Numbered from the stretch's first letter, positions 43,564 through 51,949 are shown. The stretch is DNA of 64,000 bases from Pseudomonas tohonis (GCF_012767755.2 NZ_AP023189.1:4714001-4778000), one strand, 5' to 3'. The notes: generated by a model from the sequence alone, not told the origin. Made by a program: numbers and translations.

Positions 43564-43770
43564 ATGTTCGGGCAACGCACCGTGGACGCCGCAGCCGGCA
43601 CCCATTACCGCAGCGACCGCGTCAGCGCGGTGAATGGGCAGTACTTCTTCGCCACCCGCGAAGGCACCCTGGAAGGCCCCTACTTCACCCGCGCCGACGC
43701 CGAGCGCGAGATCGCCTTCTACATCCGCCGCATGATGCAGGCCGACGACATCATCGCCAGCCGCCTCTGA
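43564..43770 (+). CDS. Small DUF6316-like protein
   Basis: A 68-residue soluble protein with the pattern YFFATREGTLEGPYFTRADA followed by EREIAFYIRRM. It has GGAG 9 bp before the ATG and good coding bias. Family members in Pseudomonas are small and uncharacterised; the GPYFTRADAEREI stretch is like the GPF-x-S-x-x-A motif in DUF6316. It stands alone, divergent from the EamA gene across 282 bp. Confidence 0.72.
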   Translation: MFGQRTVDAAAGTHYRSDRVSAVNGQYFFATREGTLEGPYFTRADAEREIAFYIRRMMQADDIIASRL

Positions 43771-43783
43771 GCACCGCGAGCAC

Positions 43784-44305
43784 GACCGCTGCGCAGGGTG
43801 GAGGTCGTCCTTCACCTCCACCAGGCGAGGCTTCCCATGACACCGCATCGATGGGTTTCGCGCAGCTCTACCCATCCTACGACCCCAGCTCATCGCGAAT
43901 GAATTCGCTCCCACGGGCCAGCCCTGCGTGCCGCTTGGCGACTGAAGTCGCCCCTACAGGAAATGCCGCTCCAGCGCTGGGACAATGACCGCTGCGTAGG
44001 GTGGAGGTCGCTTTTCACATCCACCACACGAGGTTGAGCGCGGCGCCGCATCGATGGGTTTCGCGCAGCTCCCCTCCCTCCCACGAAAAGCACGCCTTCG
44101 CCCCGGCTCATCGCGATTGAATTCGCTCCCACGGGGCAGCGCTGCGCGCTGCTTGGCGACTGAAGTCGCCCCTACCCAAAAACGCCGCGCCAGCGCGAGG
44201 GCATGACCGCTGCGTAGGGTGGAGGTCGCTTTTTACCTCCACCAGGCGAGGCTGCCCGCGGCGCCACATCGATGGGTTTCGCGCAGCGCCCCCATTCCAC
44301 GAGGA
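43784..44305. repeat. Tandem array of about 2.5 copies of a 203-218-bp unit
   Basis: Units begin with GACCGCTGCG at 43784, 43987 and 44205. Each contains the same ordered words: GTAGGGTGGAGGTCG (CAGGGTGGAGGTCG in the first), a complementary ACCTCCACC, CATCGATGGGTTTCGCGCAG, then AATTCGCTCCCACGGG and GGCGACTGAAGTCGCCCCTAC; the third copy stops after the first half. No convincing gene is present in this 629-bp gap. The unit is itself a composite of dispersed Pseudomonas extragenic hairpins. Confidence 0.8.
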
Positions 44306-44340
44306 GCACGCCCCCGCCCAGGGTGCGCAGCGCGCAAAAG

Positions 44341-44373
44341 AAAACCCGCAGCGGCCAGGCCGTTGCGGGTTTT
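44341..44373 (-). terminator. Intrinsic terminator of the thiolase gene
   Basis: Arms AAAACCCGCA and TGCGGGTTTT (perfect, 10 bp) with inner GGCC/GGCC pairing, followed on the minus strand by TTTTCTTTT. It lies 27 bp after the thiolase stop codon. Confidence 0.82.
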
Positions 44374-44399
44374 CCATTCCAGCGTCGTGCGGTTGCGGA

Positions 44400-45584
44400 T
44401 CAGCGCACCGCTTCGAACAGCCCGGTGGCGCCCATGCCGCCGCCCACGCACATGGTGACGATGCCATAGCGCTTGCCCTGGCGCTGCAGCTCGCGCACCA
44501 GGTGGCCGACCTGGCGCGAACCGGTCATGCCGAAGGGGTGGCCGATGGAGATCGAGCCGCCGTTGACGTTGTACTTCTCGTTGTCGATACCCAGGTGGTC
44601 GCGGGCATACAGGCACTGCGAGGCGAAGGCTTCGTTCAGTTCCCACAGGTCGATGTCGTCCACCGACAGGCCGCGTGCCTTGAGCAGCTTGGGCACCGAG
44701 TACACCGGGCCGATGCCCATCTCGTCCGGCTCGCAGCCGGCCACGGTGAAGCCACGGAAGAAGGCGCGGGGCTTGAGGCCCAGCTCGATGGCCTTGTCCA
44801 GGCTCATCAGCAGGGTCATGGAGGCGCCGTCGGACAGCTGCGAGGAGTTGCCGGCGGTGACCGAACCGTCCTCGGAGAACACCGGCTTCAGCGAAGCCAG
44901 GCCTTCCAGGGTGGTGTCGGCGCGGTTGCAGTCGTCGCGGTCGACCACGCCCTCGAGGATCTTCTTCTCGCCGGTGGCCTTGTCCTCGACCCCGTACTTC
45001 ACGTTCATCGGCACGATCTCGTCGTCGAACAGGCCGGCGGCCTGGGCGCGGGCGGTGCGCTGCTGGCTCTGCAGGGCGTACAGGTCCTGCGCCTCGCGGC
45101 TGACGTTGTAGCGGCGCGCGACGATCTCGGCGGTCTGCCCCATCGGGTAGTAGATGCCGGGGTGTTCCAGCTTCAGGCGCGGGTTGACGAAGTTGTCCTG
45201 GTTGATGCTTTTCAGCGTCAGGGTGATGGACTCGACGCCGCCGGCGACCATCACGTCGCTGCAACCGGAGGCGATCTGGTTGGCGGCGATGGCGATGGCC
45301 TGGAGGCCCGAGGAGCAGTAGCGGTTCAGGGTCATGCCGGCGACGCCGATGCCCAGGCCGGACAGCACGGCCACGTTGCGGCCGATGTTGTGGCCCTGGG
45401 CGCCTTCGTTGGAGCCGGCGCCGACGACGCAGTCGTCCACCAGCGCCGGGTCCAGGTCGTTGCGCGCAAGGAGGGCGTTCACGCAGTGGGCGGCCATGTC
45501 GTCCGGCCGGGTCATGTTGAACTTGCCACGGAAGGACTTGGCCAGGCCGGTCCGAACGCTGTCGACTATCACCACTTCACGCAT
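44400..45584 (-). CDS. Acetyl-CoA C-acyltransferase (thiolase)
   Basis: Degradative-type thiolase of 394 residues that cleaves 3-ketoacyl-CoA with CoA (or runs in reverse). The nucleophile is Cys90 in LNRYCSSGLQA, with His349 in GGSISIGHPFGMTGSR and Cys379 in VTMCVGGGMG completing the active site. No matching 3-hydroxyacyl-CoA dehydrogenase/FadB gene is adjacent, so which acyl-CoA it serves is open. It has its own terminator and is transcribed in the same direction as the polyphosphate enzyme upstream, 125 bp away. Confidence 0.93.
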   Translation of the reverse strand: MREVVIVDSVRTGLAKSFRGKFNMTRPDDMAAHCVNALLARNDLDPALVDDCVVGAGSNEGAQGHNIGRNVAVLSGLGIGVAGMTLNRYCSSGLQAIAIAANQIASGCSDVMVAGGVESITLTLKSINQDNFVNPRLKLEHPGIYYPMGQTAEIVARRYNVSREAQDLYALQSQQRTARAQAAGLFDDEIVPMNVKYGVEDKATGEKKILEGVVDRDDCNRADTTLEGLASLKPVFSEDGSVTAGNSSQLSDGASMTLLMSLDKAIELGLKPRAFFRGFTVAGCEPDEMGIGPVYSVPKLLKARGLSVDDIDLWELNEAFASQCLYARDHLGIDNEKYNVNGGSISIGHPFGMTGSRQVGHLVRELQRQGKRYGIVTMCVGGGMGATGLFEAVR

Positions 45585-45709
45585 GACGCACCTCTTTCTT
45601 GTCGGTTTGAGGACGGGTGTCCATTGACGATGAGGGCGAGGATAAATCCACCCAATGTCCGTGGGCGACGATCATTCATCCTGCGTATGCGCGGCCATCG
45701 CCCACCGGT

Positions 45710-47197
45710 TCAGCCCTTCCTGAACGCCTGCTCCAGCGCCTCGTTGATGGTGCGCAGCACCTTCACCCGGGCGTAACGCTTGTCGTTGGCCTCCACCAGG
45801 GTCCAGGGCGCCAGCTCGGTGCTGGTGCGGTCGACCATGTCGCCCACCGCGTCCACGTAGAGGTCCCACTTGTCGCGGTTGCGCCAGTCCTCCTCGGTGA
45901 TCTTGTAGCGCTTGAAGGAGGTTTCCTCGCGCTCCTTGAAGCGCGCCATCTGCTCGTCCTTGTCGATCGACAGCCAGAACTTCACCAGGACTATGCCGTG
46001 GTCGTGCAGCTGTTCCTCGAAGTCGTTGATCTCGCTGTAGGCACGCAACCAGTCGGCCTCGGAGCAGAAGCCCTCGACCCGCTCCACCAGCACGCGGCCG
46101 TACCAGGAGCGGTCGAAGATGGTGAACTGCCGGCGCGGCGGCACGTGCCGCCAGAAGCGCCACAGGTAGGGCTGGGCGCGCTCCTCCTCGGTGGGCGCGG
46201 CGATGGGCACGGTGCGGTACTGGCGCGGGTCGAGGGCGCCGGTGACGCGGCGGATGGCCCCGCCCTTGCCGGCGGCGTCGTTGCCCTCGAACACCGCCAT
46301 CAGCGCGTGCTCGCGAAAGCGCTTGTCGCGCATCAGCCCGGCCAGGCGCGCCTGCTCGGTGGCCAGCTGTTCCTTGTAGTCGTCCTTGCCGAGCTTCAGG
46401 CTCAGGTCGAGGCTGTCGAGCAGGCTGCGGTGGTCCAGGCTGGAGACCAGCGGCGCCGCGTGGGGCTGCGGCACCGGGCGATCCTTGCGCTTGAGCGCGG
46501 CCTGCAGGCCTTCGAGGATGATGCGGCCGACGCTGAGGCTGCGGTAGTTCTCATCGATGCCCTCGACCACGTACCAGGGCGCGTAGTCGCGGCTGGTGCG
46601 GCGCAGCATGCGCTCGCCGAAGCGCACGAAGCGGTCGTAGGTCTCGCTCTGCTTCCAGTCCAGCGGGTTGAGCTTCCAGCTGCGCTGCGGGTCCTTCTCC
46701 AGGTCCTTGAGGCGCTGCTTGAGCTGCTTCTTGGACAGGTGGAACCAGAACTTGAAGATCAGCGCGCCCTCGTCGCAGAGCATGCGCTCGAAACGCTCGG
46801 CGGACTCGATGGCCTGGTCGAAACGCCCGTCCTTGATGTCGCCCTCGACCCGCGCGTGGAGCATCTGGCTGTACCAGTTGCCGAAGAAGATGCCGGTCTG
46901 CCCCTTGGCCGGCAGCTTGCGCCAGAAGCGCCACTGGGGCGGGCGCGACAGCTCCTCGTCGGTGGGCATGAGGAAGCTCTCGACATGGATCAGGCGCGGG
47001 TCCATCCACTCGTTGAGCAGCTTCACCGTCTCGCCCTTGCCGGCCCCCTCGATGCCGTTGATCAGGATGATCACCGGGAAACGCGCCTGCTGCTTCAGCT
47101 CGAACTGCGCCTCCAGCAGCGCCTCGCGCAATTCCAGCACGGCCTTGTCGTAGGTTTCCTTGTCGATGGAATGACCGATTTCCGCAGATTCGAACAT
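45710..47197 (-). CDS. pap: Polyphosphate:AMP phosphotransferase (two PPK2 domains)
   Basis: A 495-residue class II PPK2 enzyme that phosphorylates AMP to ADP with polyphosphate. It consists of two fused PPK2 domains: the N-terminal one (~15-230) has a P-loop GIEGAGKGETVKLLNEW, the C-terminal one (~270-490) EGNDAAGKGGAIRRV and the lid-region FDRSWYGRVLVERVEGF. In characterised Pseudomonas/Acinetobacter enzymes the C-terminal half holds the main active site. The start MFESAEIGHSIDKE follows GGGAGA; the frame's 85-residue extension overlaps the divergent mnmC region and is rejected. Confidence 0.94.
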   Translation of the reverse strand: MFESAEIGHSIDKETYDKAVLELREALLEAQFELKQQARFPVIILINGIEGAGKGETVKLLNEWMDPRLIHVESFLMPTDEELSRPPQWRFWRKLPAKGQTGIFFGNWYSQMLHARVEGDIKDGRFDQAIESAERFERMLCDEGALIFKFWFHLSKKQLKQRLKDLEKDPQRSWKLNPLDWKQSETYDRFVRFGERMLRRTSRDYAPWYVVEGIDENYRSLSVGRIILEGLQAALKRKDRPVPQPHAAPLVSSLDHRSLLDSLDLSLKLGKDDYKEQLATEQARLAGLMRDKRFREHALMAVFEGNDAAGKGGAIRRVTGALDPRQYRTVPIAAPTEEERAQPYLWRFWRHVPPRRQFTIFDRSWYGRVLVERVEGFCSEADWLRAYSEINDFEEQLHDHGIVLVKFWLSIDKDEQMARFKEREETSFKRYKITEEDWRNRDKWDLYVDAVGDMVDRTSTELAPWTLVEANDKRYARVKVLRTINEALEQAFRKG

Positions 47198-47430
47198 GCG
47201 ACTCTCCCTGGTTGGTGGAGAAAAAATAGCGGAAGACGCAGCGCTGCGGGGTGAAAGATTCGACAGAGTCGCGAGGCACTCCCACGCCGGCACCCACAAC
47301 GGCCCCTGAGGATCGGGCACTGCTCGCGAAGCCTCCAGCTCCTCGCCCGCCGCCCCGAGCGTCCCCCTGTCGCACGCGCCGCGGCACCGCGATCGGCTAC
47401 TATTCGCGCTTCGTTCCGCCGGGGTCCTCC

Positions 47431-49392
47431 ATGTCCGATTTCCATCACGCACTGCTCGACTGGGATGAGCAGGGCCAGCCGCTGTCGCGCGAGTTCGACG
47501 ACGTCTATTTCTCCCCCACCTCGGGCATCGACGAGACCCGCCACGTGTTCCTCGACGGCAACGACCTGCCGCGCCGCTTCGCCGAGCTCGGTGCCGGCGG
47601 GCGCCTGGTGGTGGGCGAGACGGGCTTCGGCACCGGGCTCAATTTCCTCTGCACCTGGCAACTCTTCGAGGCGCACGCGCCGGCCGATGCGCGGCTGCAC
47701 TTCGTCAGCGTCGAGAAATTCCCCCTGGCCCGCGACGACCTGGCCCGCGCCCTGGCGCTGTGGCCGCAGCTGGCACCGTTCGCCGACGCACTGCTGGACC
47801 AGTACCGCGCCATCAACCCCGGCTTCCAGCGCCTGCTGTTCGCCAACGGCCGGGTGACGCTGACGCTGCTGGTGGGCGATGCGCTGGCGTGCCTGCCCGA
47901 ACTGGACGCGCGCATCGACGCCTGGTTCCTCGACGGCTTCGCCCCGGCGAAGAACCCGCAGATGTGGTCCCCCGAACTCTTCGCCCAACTGGCACGGCTC
48001 AGCGCGCCGGGCGCCACCCTGGCCACCTTCACCAGCGCCGGGTTCGTGCGTCGCGCGCTCAAGGAGGCGGGCTTCCAGATCCGCCGCGCCCCAGGCTTCG
48101 GCAACAAGTGGCACATGAGCCGGGGGCACTTCCTGGGCGAGCCCGCGCCCGCCGCCAAGCCCTGGTTCGCGCGGCCCGCCGCGCATGCCGGCGAGCGCCA
48201 GGCCCTGGTGATAGGCGCCGGCCTCGCCGGCTGCGCCAGTGCCGCCAGCCTCGCCGCACGGGGCTGGCAGGTGACCGTGCTGGAGCGCCATGCCGGCGTC
48301 GCCGAAGAGGCCTCGGGCAATCCCCAGGGGGTGCTGTACCTCAAGCTCTCCGCCCACGGCACCGCACTGTCGCGGCTGATCGTCAGCGGCTTCGGCCACA
48401 CCCGCCGCCTGCTCCAGCACCTGCAGCCGGACCAGGACTGGCAAGGCTGCGGCGTCCTGCAACTGGCCTTCGAAGCCAAGGAAGCCGAGCGCCAGCTGCG
48501 CCTCGCCGAAGCCTTCCCCGCCAGCCTGCTGCGCCACCTCGACCGCGAGCAGGCCGAAGCCGTCGCCGGCATTCCCCTGCCCGCCGGCGGGCTGTTCTAC
48601 CCCGAGGCCGGCTGGGTGCACCCACCGGCCCTGTGCCGCTGGCTGGCCGCCCGGCCCGGCATCCGCCTGCTGCCCCACAGTGAGGCCCTGCAATTGCGCC
48701 GCGAAAACGGCCGATGGCAGGCCCTGGATGGCGAGCGGGTGATCGCCGAGGCGCCGGTCGCGGTGCTCGCCGGCGCCGCCGAGATCCTGCGCTTTCCCCA
48801 GGCCGCCGGGATGCAGCTCAAGCGCATCCGTGGGCAGATCACCCGCCTGCCGGCGACCGAGGGCAGCCGCGCCCTGGCGACCGTGGTCTGCGCCGAAGGC
48901 TACGTGGCGCCGGTGCGCAACGACGAGCACACCCTGGGCGCCAGTTTCGACTTCCACAGCCAGGACCTGGCCCCCACCATCGCCGAACATGCCGGCAACC
49001 TCGACCTGCTGCGGGAGATTTCCCCCGACCTGGCCGAGCGCCTGCAGGCCGACCGGCTCGACCCCGCCGTGCTCGAAGGCCGCGCCGCCTTCCGCTGCAC
49101 CACACCCGACTACCTGCCGCTAGTGGGCCCGCTGTGCGATGCCGATGCCTTCGCCGAGGCCTATGCGGTGCTCGGCCGCGACGCGCGCCAGGTGCCGGAC
49201 GTGCCCGCGCCCTGGCTCGATGGCCTCTACGTCAACAGCGGCCATGGCTCGCGCGGGCTGATCACCGCGCCGCTGGCCGGCGAGCTGCTGGCCGCCTGGC
49301 TGGAGGGCGAGCCGCTGCCCGTGCCCCGCGACGTCGCCGAAGCCTGCCACCCCAACCGCTTCCCCCTGCGCCGCCTGGTGCGCGGGCGCTAG
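47431..49392 (+). CDS. mnmC: Bifunctional tRNA modification enzyme MnmC
   Basis: Completes the mnm5s2U modification at the wobble position of tRNA. The 653-residue protein has an N-terminal SAM-dependent methyltransferase domain (~1-240; GETGFGTGLNFL, DAWFLDGFAPAKNPQMW) and a C-terminal FAD-dependent oxidase domain (~258-640; VIGAGLAGCASAASLAARGW, GGLFYPEAGWVHPPALC). Both activities appear intact and the length is normal. The ATG giving MSDFHHALLDWDEQGQPLS is used; the frame is open 60 residues further upstream. Confidence 0.95.
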   Translation: MSDFHHALLDWDEQGQPLSREFDDVYFSPTSGIDETRHVFLDGNDLPRRFAELGAGGRLVVGETGFGTGLNFLCTWQLFEAHAPADARLHFVSVEKFPLARDDLARALALWPQLAPFADALLDQYRAINPGFQRLLFANGRVTLTLLVGDALACLPELDARIDAWFLDGFAPAKNPQMWSPELFAQLARLSAPGATLATFTSAGFVRRALKEAGFQIRRAPGFGNKWHMSRGHFLGEPAPAAKPWFARPAAHAGERQALVIGAGLAGCASAASLAARGWQVTVLERHAGVAEEASGNPQGVLYLKLSAHGTALSRLIVSGFGHTRRLLQHLQPDQDWQGCGVLQLAFEAKEAERQLRLAEAFPASLLRHLDREQAEAVAGIPLPAGGLFYPEAGWVHPPALCRWLAARPGIRLLPHSEALQLRRENGRWQALDGERVIAEAPVAVLAGAAEILRFPQAAGMQLKRIRGQITRLPATEGSRALATVVCAEGYVAPVRNDEHTLGASFDFHSQDLAPTIAEHAGNLDLLREISPDLAERLQADRLDPAVLEGRAAFRCTTPDYLPLVGPLCDADAFAEAYAVLGRDARQVPDVPAPWLDGLYVNSGHGSRGLITAPLAGELLAAWLEGEPLPVPRDVAEACHPNRFPLRRLVRGR

Positions 49393-49452
49393 CCGCCTGC
49401 CGATCCGCCAGGCGGCAACGCGCCGCAGCTGACAACCCGGCGAGCCGCTCCT

Positions 49453-49484
49453 ATACTCCCCCCGGTATAAAACCCAGGGGAGTA
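49453..49484. promoter_or_regulatory. Operator candidate upstream of the CstR-like operon
   Basis: Two overlapping symmetric arrangements are seen: ATAC-TCCCCCCG-GTAT (49453-49468), the size and C/G-tract form of CsoR-family operators, and an 8-bp perfect inverted repeat TACTCCCC (49454-49461) / GGGGAGTA (49477-49484). The TACTCC/GGAGTA half-sites recur with a tighter spacer at 49806-49820. The right arm also serves as ribosome site for the 15-residue leader. Confidence 0.6.
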
Positions 49485-49490
49485 CCCACC

Positions 49491-49538
49491 ATGCCCATCA
49501 CCCTCCATCCGCGCCCGGCACGAGCGGTGGCGCCATGA
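49491..49538 (+). CDS. 15-residue leader peptide upstream of the CstR-like gene
   Basis: A very short frame (MPITLHPRPARAVAP, then stop) with its own GGGGAG ribosome site six bases upstream. Its TGA overlaps the ATG of the repressor gene in an ATGA junction, so translation of the leader would deliver ribosomes to the repressor start, which otherwise has no obvious ribosome site. Arg/Pro content is high. Whether it is only a coupling device or senses something is unknown. Confidence 0.5.
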   Translation: MPITLHPRPARAVAP

Positions 49539-49801
49539 GCGGCCCCACGCCGGAACGCCAGGACGCCATGCTCAAGCGCCTGGCCCGGGTCGAGGGGCAG
49601 GTGCGCGGCATCCAGGCGATGATCCGTCGCGGCGAGCCCTGCGAGGCCATCGCGCAGCAGTTCTCGGCCGCCCGCAAGGCACTCGACAAGGCCTACCAGG
49701 AGATGCTCGCCTGCCTGGTCGAGGAAACCGTGCTCGACCCGGAGCGCGATGCTGCGGAGACCCTGGCGCGCGTGCGCGCGATCTTCACCAAGTACACCTG
49801 A
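49535..49801 (+). CDS. cstR: CsoR/CstR-family repressor, probably persulfide-sensing
   Basis: A four-helix DUF156 repressor of 88 residues. Cys36 (GEPCEAI) and Cys60 (EMLACLVEE) correspond to the two cysteines of this family, but the position four residues before Cys60 is Glu56 rather than the copper-ligating histidine of CsoR. A two-Cys, no-His pattern is the CstR type, which senses persulfides. The genes that follow (rhodanese, sulfur-type permease, persulfide dioxygenase) fit that role. A nickel/formaldehyde sensor (RcnR/FrmR) is less likely because the N-terminal His ligand is absent. The symbol is by analogy. Confidence 0.82.
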   Translation: MSGPTPERQDAMLKRLARVEGQVRGIQAMIRRGEPCEAIAQQFSAARKALDKAYQEMLACLVEETVLDPERDAAETLARVRAIFTKYT

Positions 49802-49805
49802 CCCA

Positions 49806-49820
49806 TACTCCTGGGGAGTA
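49806..49820. promoter_or_regulatory. Internal palindrome before the rhodanese gene
   Basis: TACTCC-TGG-GGAGTA is a perfect inverted repeat with 6-bp arms, immediately after the repressor stop codon and ending 6 bp before the rhodanese ATG. It shares half-sites with the upstream operator. Its right arm is also the Shine-Dalgarno of the rhodanese gene, so a bound repressor or an mRNA hairpin would block both transcription and translation at this point. Confidence 0.55.
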
Positions 49821-49826
49821 CCCGAC

Positions 49827-50366
49827 ATGACCGACGCCATCCGCCTGATCGACGCTCCGCGCTTCGCCGAACTGCACCAGCGGGGAGGCGCCCGCTTCCT
49901 CGTCGACGTGCGCAGCCCGGCGGAATACCGCGCCGGGCACATCGCCGGTGCCCGCAACGAACCGCTGGGCAACCTGGACCCCGCCCGCCTGGCCGAGCGC
50001 CTGCGCGGCGAAGGCCTCGGCAGCGGCGACGAGCTCTACCTGATCTGCCAGAAGGGCCAGCGTGCGCGCCAGGCGGCCGAGCGCCTGAGCGCCCTGCTGC
50101 CGGGCGTGCAGGTGATCGAGGGCGGCACCGATGCCTGCCTGGCCTGCGGCATGCCCCGCGAAGGCAGCGGCGGCGGCCTGGAGTTGCAGCGCCAGGTGCA
50201 GATCAGCGCCGGCAGCCTGGTGCTGCTGGGTGTCGTCCTCGGCACCTGGCTGCATCCCGGCTGGTACCTGCTGAGCGGCTTCGTCGGCGCCGGCCTCACC
50301 TTCGCCGGGCTGAGCGGGACCTGCGGCCTGGCCCTGGTGCTCGCCCGCATGCCCTGGAACCGCTGA
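49827..50366 (+). CDS. Rhodanese with C-terminal membrane domain (YgaP-like)
   Basis: A 179-residue membrane-anchored sulfurtransferase. Residues ~5-108 are a rhodanese domain (DVRSPAEYRAGHIAGARN) with the active-site loop CQKGQR; residues ~115-120 add a CLAC motif (DACLACGMP); residues ~130-175 are two membrane helices of the DUF2892 type. It would move sulfane sulfur between persulfide carriers at the inner membrane. It ends in a TGATG overlap with the permease gene. Confidence 0.88.
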   Translation: MTDAIRLIDAPRFAELHQRGGARFLVDVRSPAEYRAGHIAGARNEPLGNLDPARLAERLRGEGLGSGDELYLICQKGQRARQAAERLSALLPGVQVIEGGTDACLACGMPREGSGGGLELQRQVQISAGSLVLLGVVLGTWLHPGWYLLSGFVGAGLTFAGLSGTCGLALVLARMPWNR

Positions 50367-51103
50367 TGCTTCTCGAAGCCCTCGCCATCGGCACCTTGCT
50401 CGGCCTGCTGCTCGGGTTGACCGGCGCAGGCGGCTCGCTGGTGGCCCTGCCCTTGCTGCTCAGCCTGCACCTGCCGCTGCGCGACGCGGTCGGCGTGAGC
50501 CTCGGCGCGGTGGCCCTCACCGCCCTGGTCGGCACCGTGCTGCGCCTGCGCCAGGGCCTGGTGGCCTGGCCCCCGGTGCTGCTGCTCGCCGCCACCGGCC
50601 TGCCCGGCAACGCACTGGGCCAGGGGCTCGGGCACTGGGTGCCGGAGGGCCTGCTGATCACCGGCTTCTGCCTGCTGGTGCTGTGGTCCGCCTGGCGCCT
50701 GTGGCACGGTGCCCAGCGGCCGCGCGCCGGCACGGGCCCCTTGCGTTACCTGCCGTTGCTGGCCATCGGTCTGGGCGTGGGCGTGTTGTCGGGGTTGATG
50801 GGCGTCGGCGGCGGCTTCCTGGTGGTTCCGGCGCTACTCTGGTTCACGCCGCTCTCGGTACTGGCCGCCACCGCTACGTCCATGGCGGTGGTCGTGGTGG
50901 TGTCCGGCGGTGGCTTCCTGCTCTACCTGGGGCAGGCCCAGCCCCCGGCGCTGCTGCTCGGTGCCCTGGCAGTCGGCGGCGCGCTCGGCATGCTGGTCGG
51001 CAACCGCCTGGCGTACCGCCTGGGCGGACCGGCACTGCAACGCCTGTTCGCGGTGCTGCTGGTGATCACCAGCCTGTCGGTGGCCCTGCAGAAACTGTTC
51101 TGA
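50366..51103 (+). CDS. TauE/SafE family permease
   Basis: Inner-membrane protein of 245 residues with seven or eight helices in two homologous halves, each starting with a glycine-rich GLTGAGGSLVALPLLL or GLMGVGGGFLVVPALLW motif typical of the TauE/SafE (DUF81) family. In sulfide/persulfide operons such permeases are thought to export sulfite or related oxyanions. Start overlaps the rhodanese stop by one base. Confidence 0.88.
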   Translation: MLLEALAIGTLLGLLLGLTGAGGSLVALPLLLSLHLPLRDAVGVSLGAVALTALVGTVLRLRQGLVAWPPVLLLAATGLPGNALGQGLGHWVPEGLLITGFCLLVLWSAWRLWHGAQRPRAGTGPLRYLPLLAIGLGVGVLSGLMGVGGGFLVVPALLWFTPLSVLAATATSMAVVVVVSGGGFLLYLGQAQPPALLLGALAVGGALGMLVGNRLAYRLGGPALQRLFAVLLVITSLSVALQKLF

Positions 51104-51115
51104 GGAGATTGCACC

Positions 51116-51814
51116 ATGCTGCTGCGCCAACTCTTCGATGCCGAAAGCTCCACCTACACCTACCTGCTCGCCGACGCCGGCGAGGCGGTGCTGATCGACC
51201 CGGTGAAGGAACAGCTCGACGCCTACCTGCACCTGCTCGACGAACTCGGGCTGCGCCTGCTGCTGGCGCTCGATACCCACACCCATGCCGACCACATCAC
51301 CGCCCTGGGCGACCTGCGCGAGGCCACCGGCTGCCAGAGCGGATTCGGCGCCGAAAGCGGCAGCACCTGCGCCAGCTTCACCTTCGCCGACGGCACGCGC
51401 CTGCGCTTCGGCGCACGCGAGCTGATCGCCTGGTACACCCCCGGGCACACCGCGGACTCCTACTGCTTCCTGCTGCCCGCCAGCCCCGCCGACGGCACTC
51501 CGGCGCGGGTGTTCACCGGCGATACGCTGCTGATCCGCGGCACCGGGCGTACCGACTTCCAGAACGGCGACGCACGCGCCCAGTGGGCCAGCCTGCAGCG
51601 CCTGCTGGCGCTGGCCGGCGACACCGAGGTGTGCCCCGGCCACGACTACCGCGGCTGGACGCGTTCGAGCATCGCCGAGGAACGTGCCCACAACCCGCGC
51701 CTGCAGGTGGCGGACGCCGAGGCCTATGCGGCGCTGATGGCCAGCCTGCGCCTGCCCAACCCGCGCATGATGGACATCGCCGTGCCCGCCAACCGCGCCT
51801 GCGGCCGCCCCTGA
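51116..51814 (+). CDS. Persulfide dioxygenase (ETHE1-like metallo-beta-lactamase fold)
   Basis: A 232-residue mononuclear-iron enzyme that oxidises glutathione persulfide to sulfite and glutathione. Metal-ligand motif THTHADHITA, then YTPGHTADSYCF, and FTGDTLLIRGTGRTDFQNGD and CPGHDYRGW, all characteristic of ETHE1-type persulfide dioxygenases rather than glyoxalase II; the C-terminal LPNPRMMDIAVPANRACG block is also typical. GGAG precedes the ATG by 8 bp. Last gene of the CstR-like operon. No sulfide:quinone reductase lies in the window. Confidence 0.9.
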   Translation: MLLRQLFDAESSTYTYLLADAGEAVLIDPVKEQLDAYLHLLDELGLRLLLALDTHTHADHITALGDLREATGCQSGFGAESGSTCASFTFADGTRLRFGARELIAWYTPGHTADSYCFLLPASPADGTPARVFTGDTLLIRGTGRTDFQNGDARAQWASLQRLLALAGDTEVCPGHDYRGWTRSSIAEERAHNPRLQVADAEAYAALMASLRLPNPRMMDIAVPANRACGRP

Positions 51815-51949
51815 AGCGCGCCCCACGGCCGGAAAGCGCCCCTTCCCCTAATAACTATTTGATCTAAACCAACGGCAAAGTTACCGGTCGGACTCTTACT
51901 GCCCGCATAAAGCGGGTGGTATCCCCAACGGCAGAACCGGTAAGGAACT

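Noticed and set aside
43784..44305. CRISPR-like array
   Set aside because: Repeat period is over 200 bp with internal variation, no short identical repeats and no cas genes; it is a tandem extragenic repeat.
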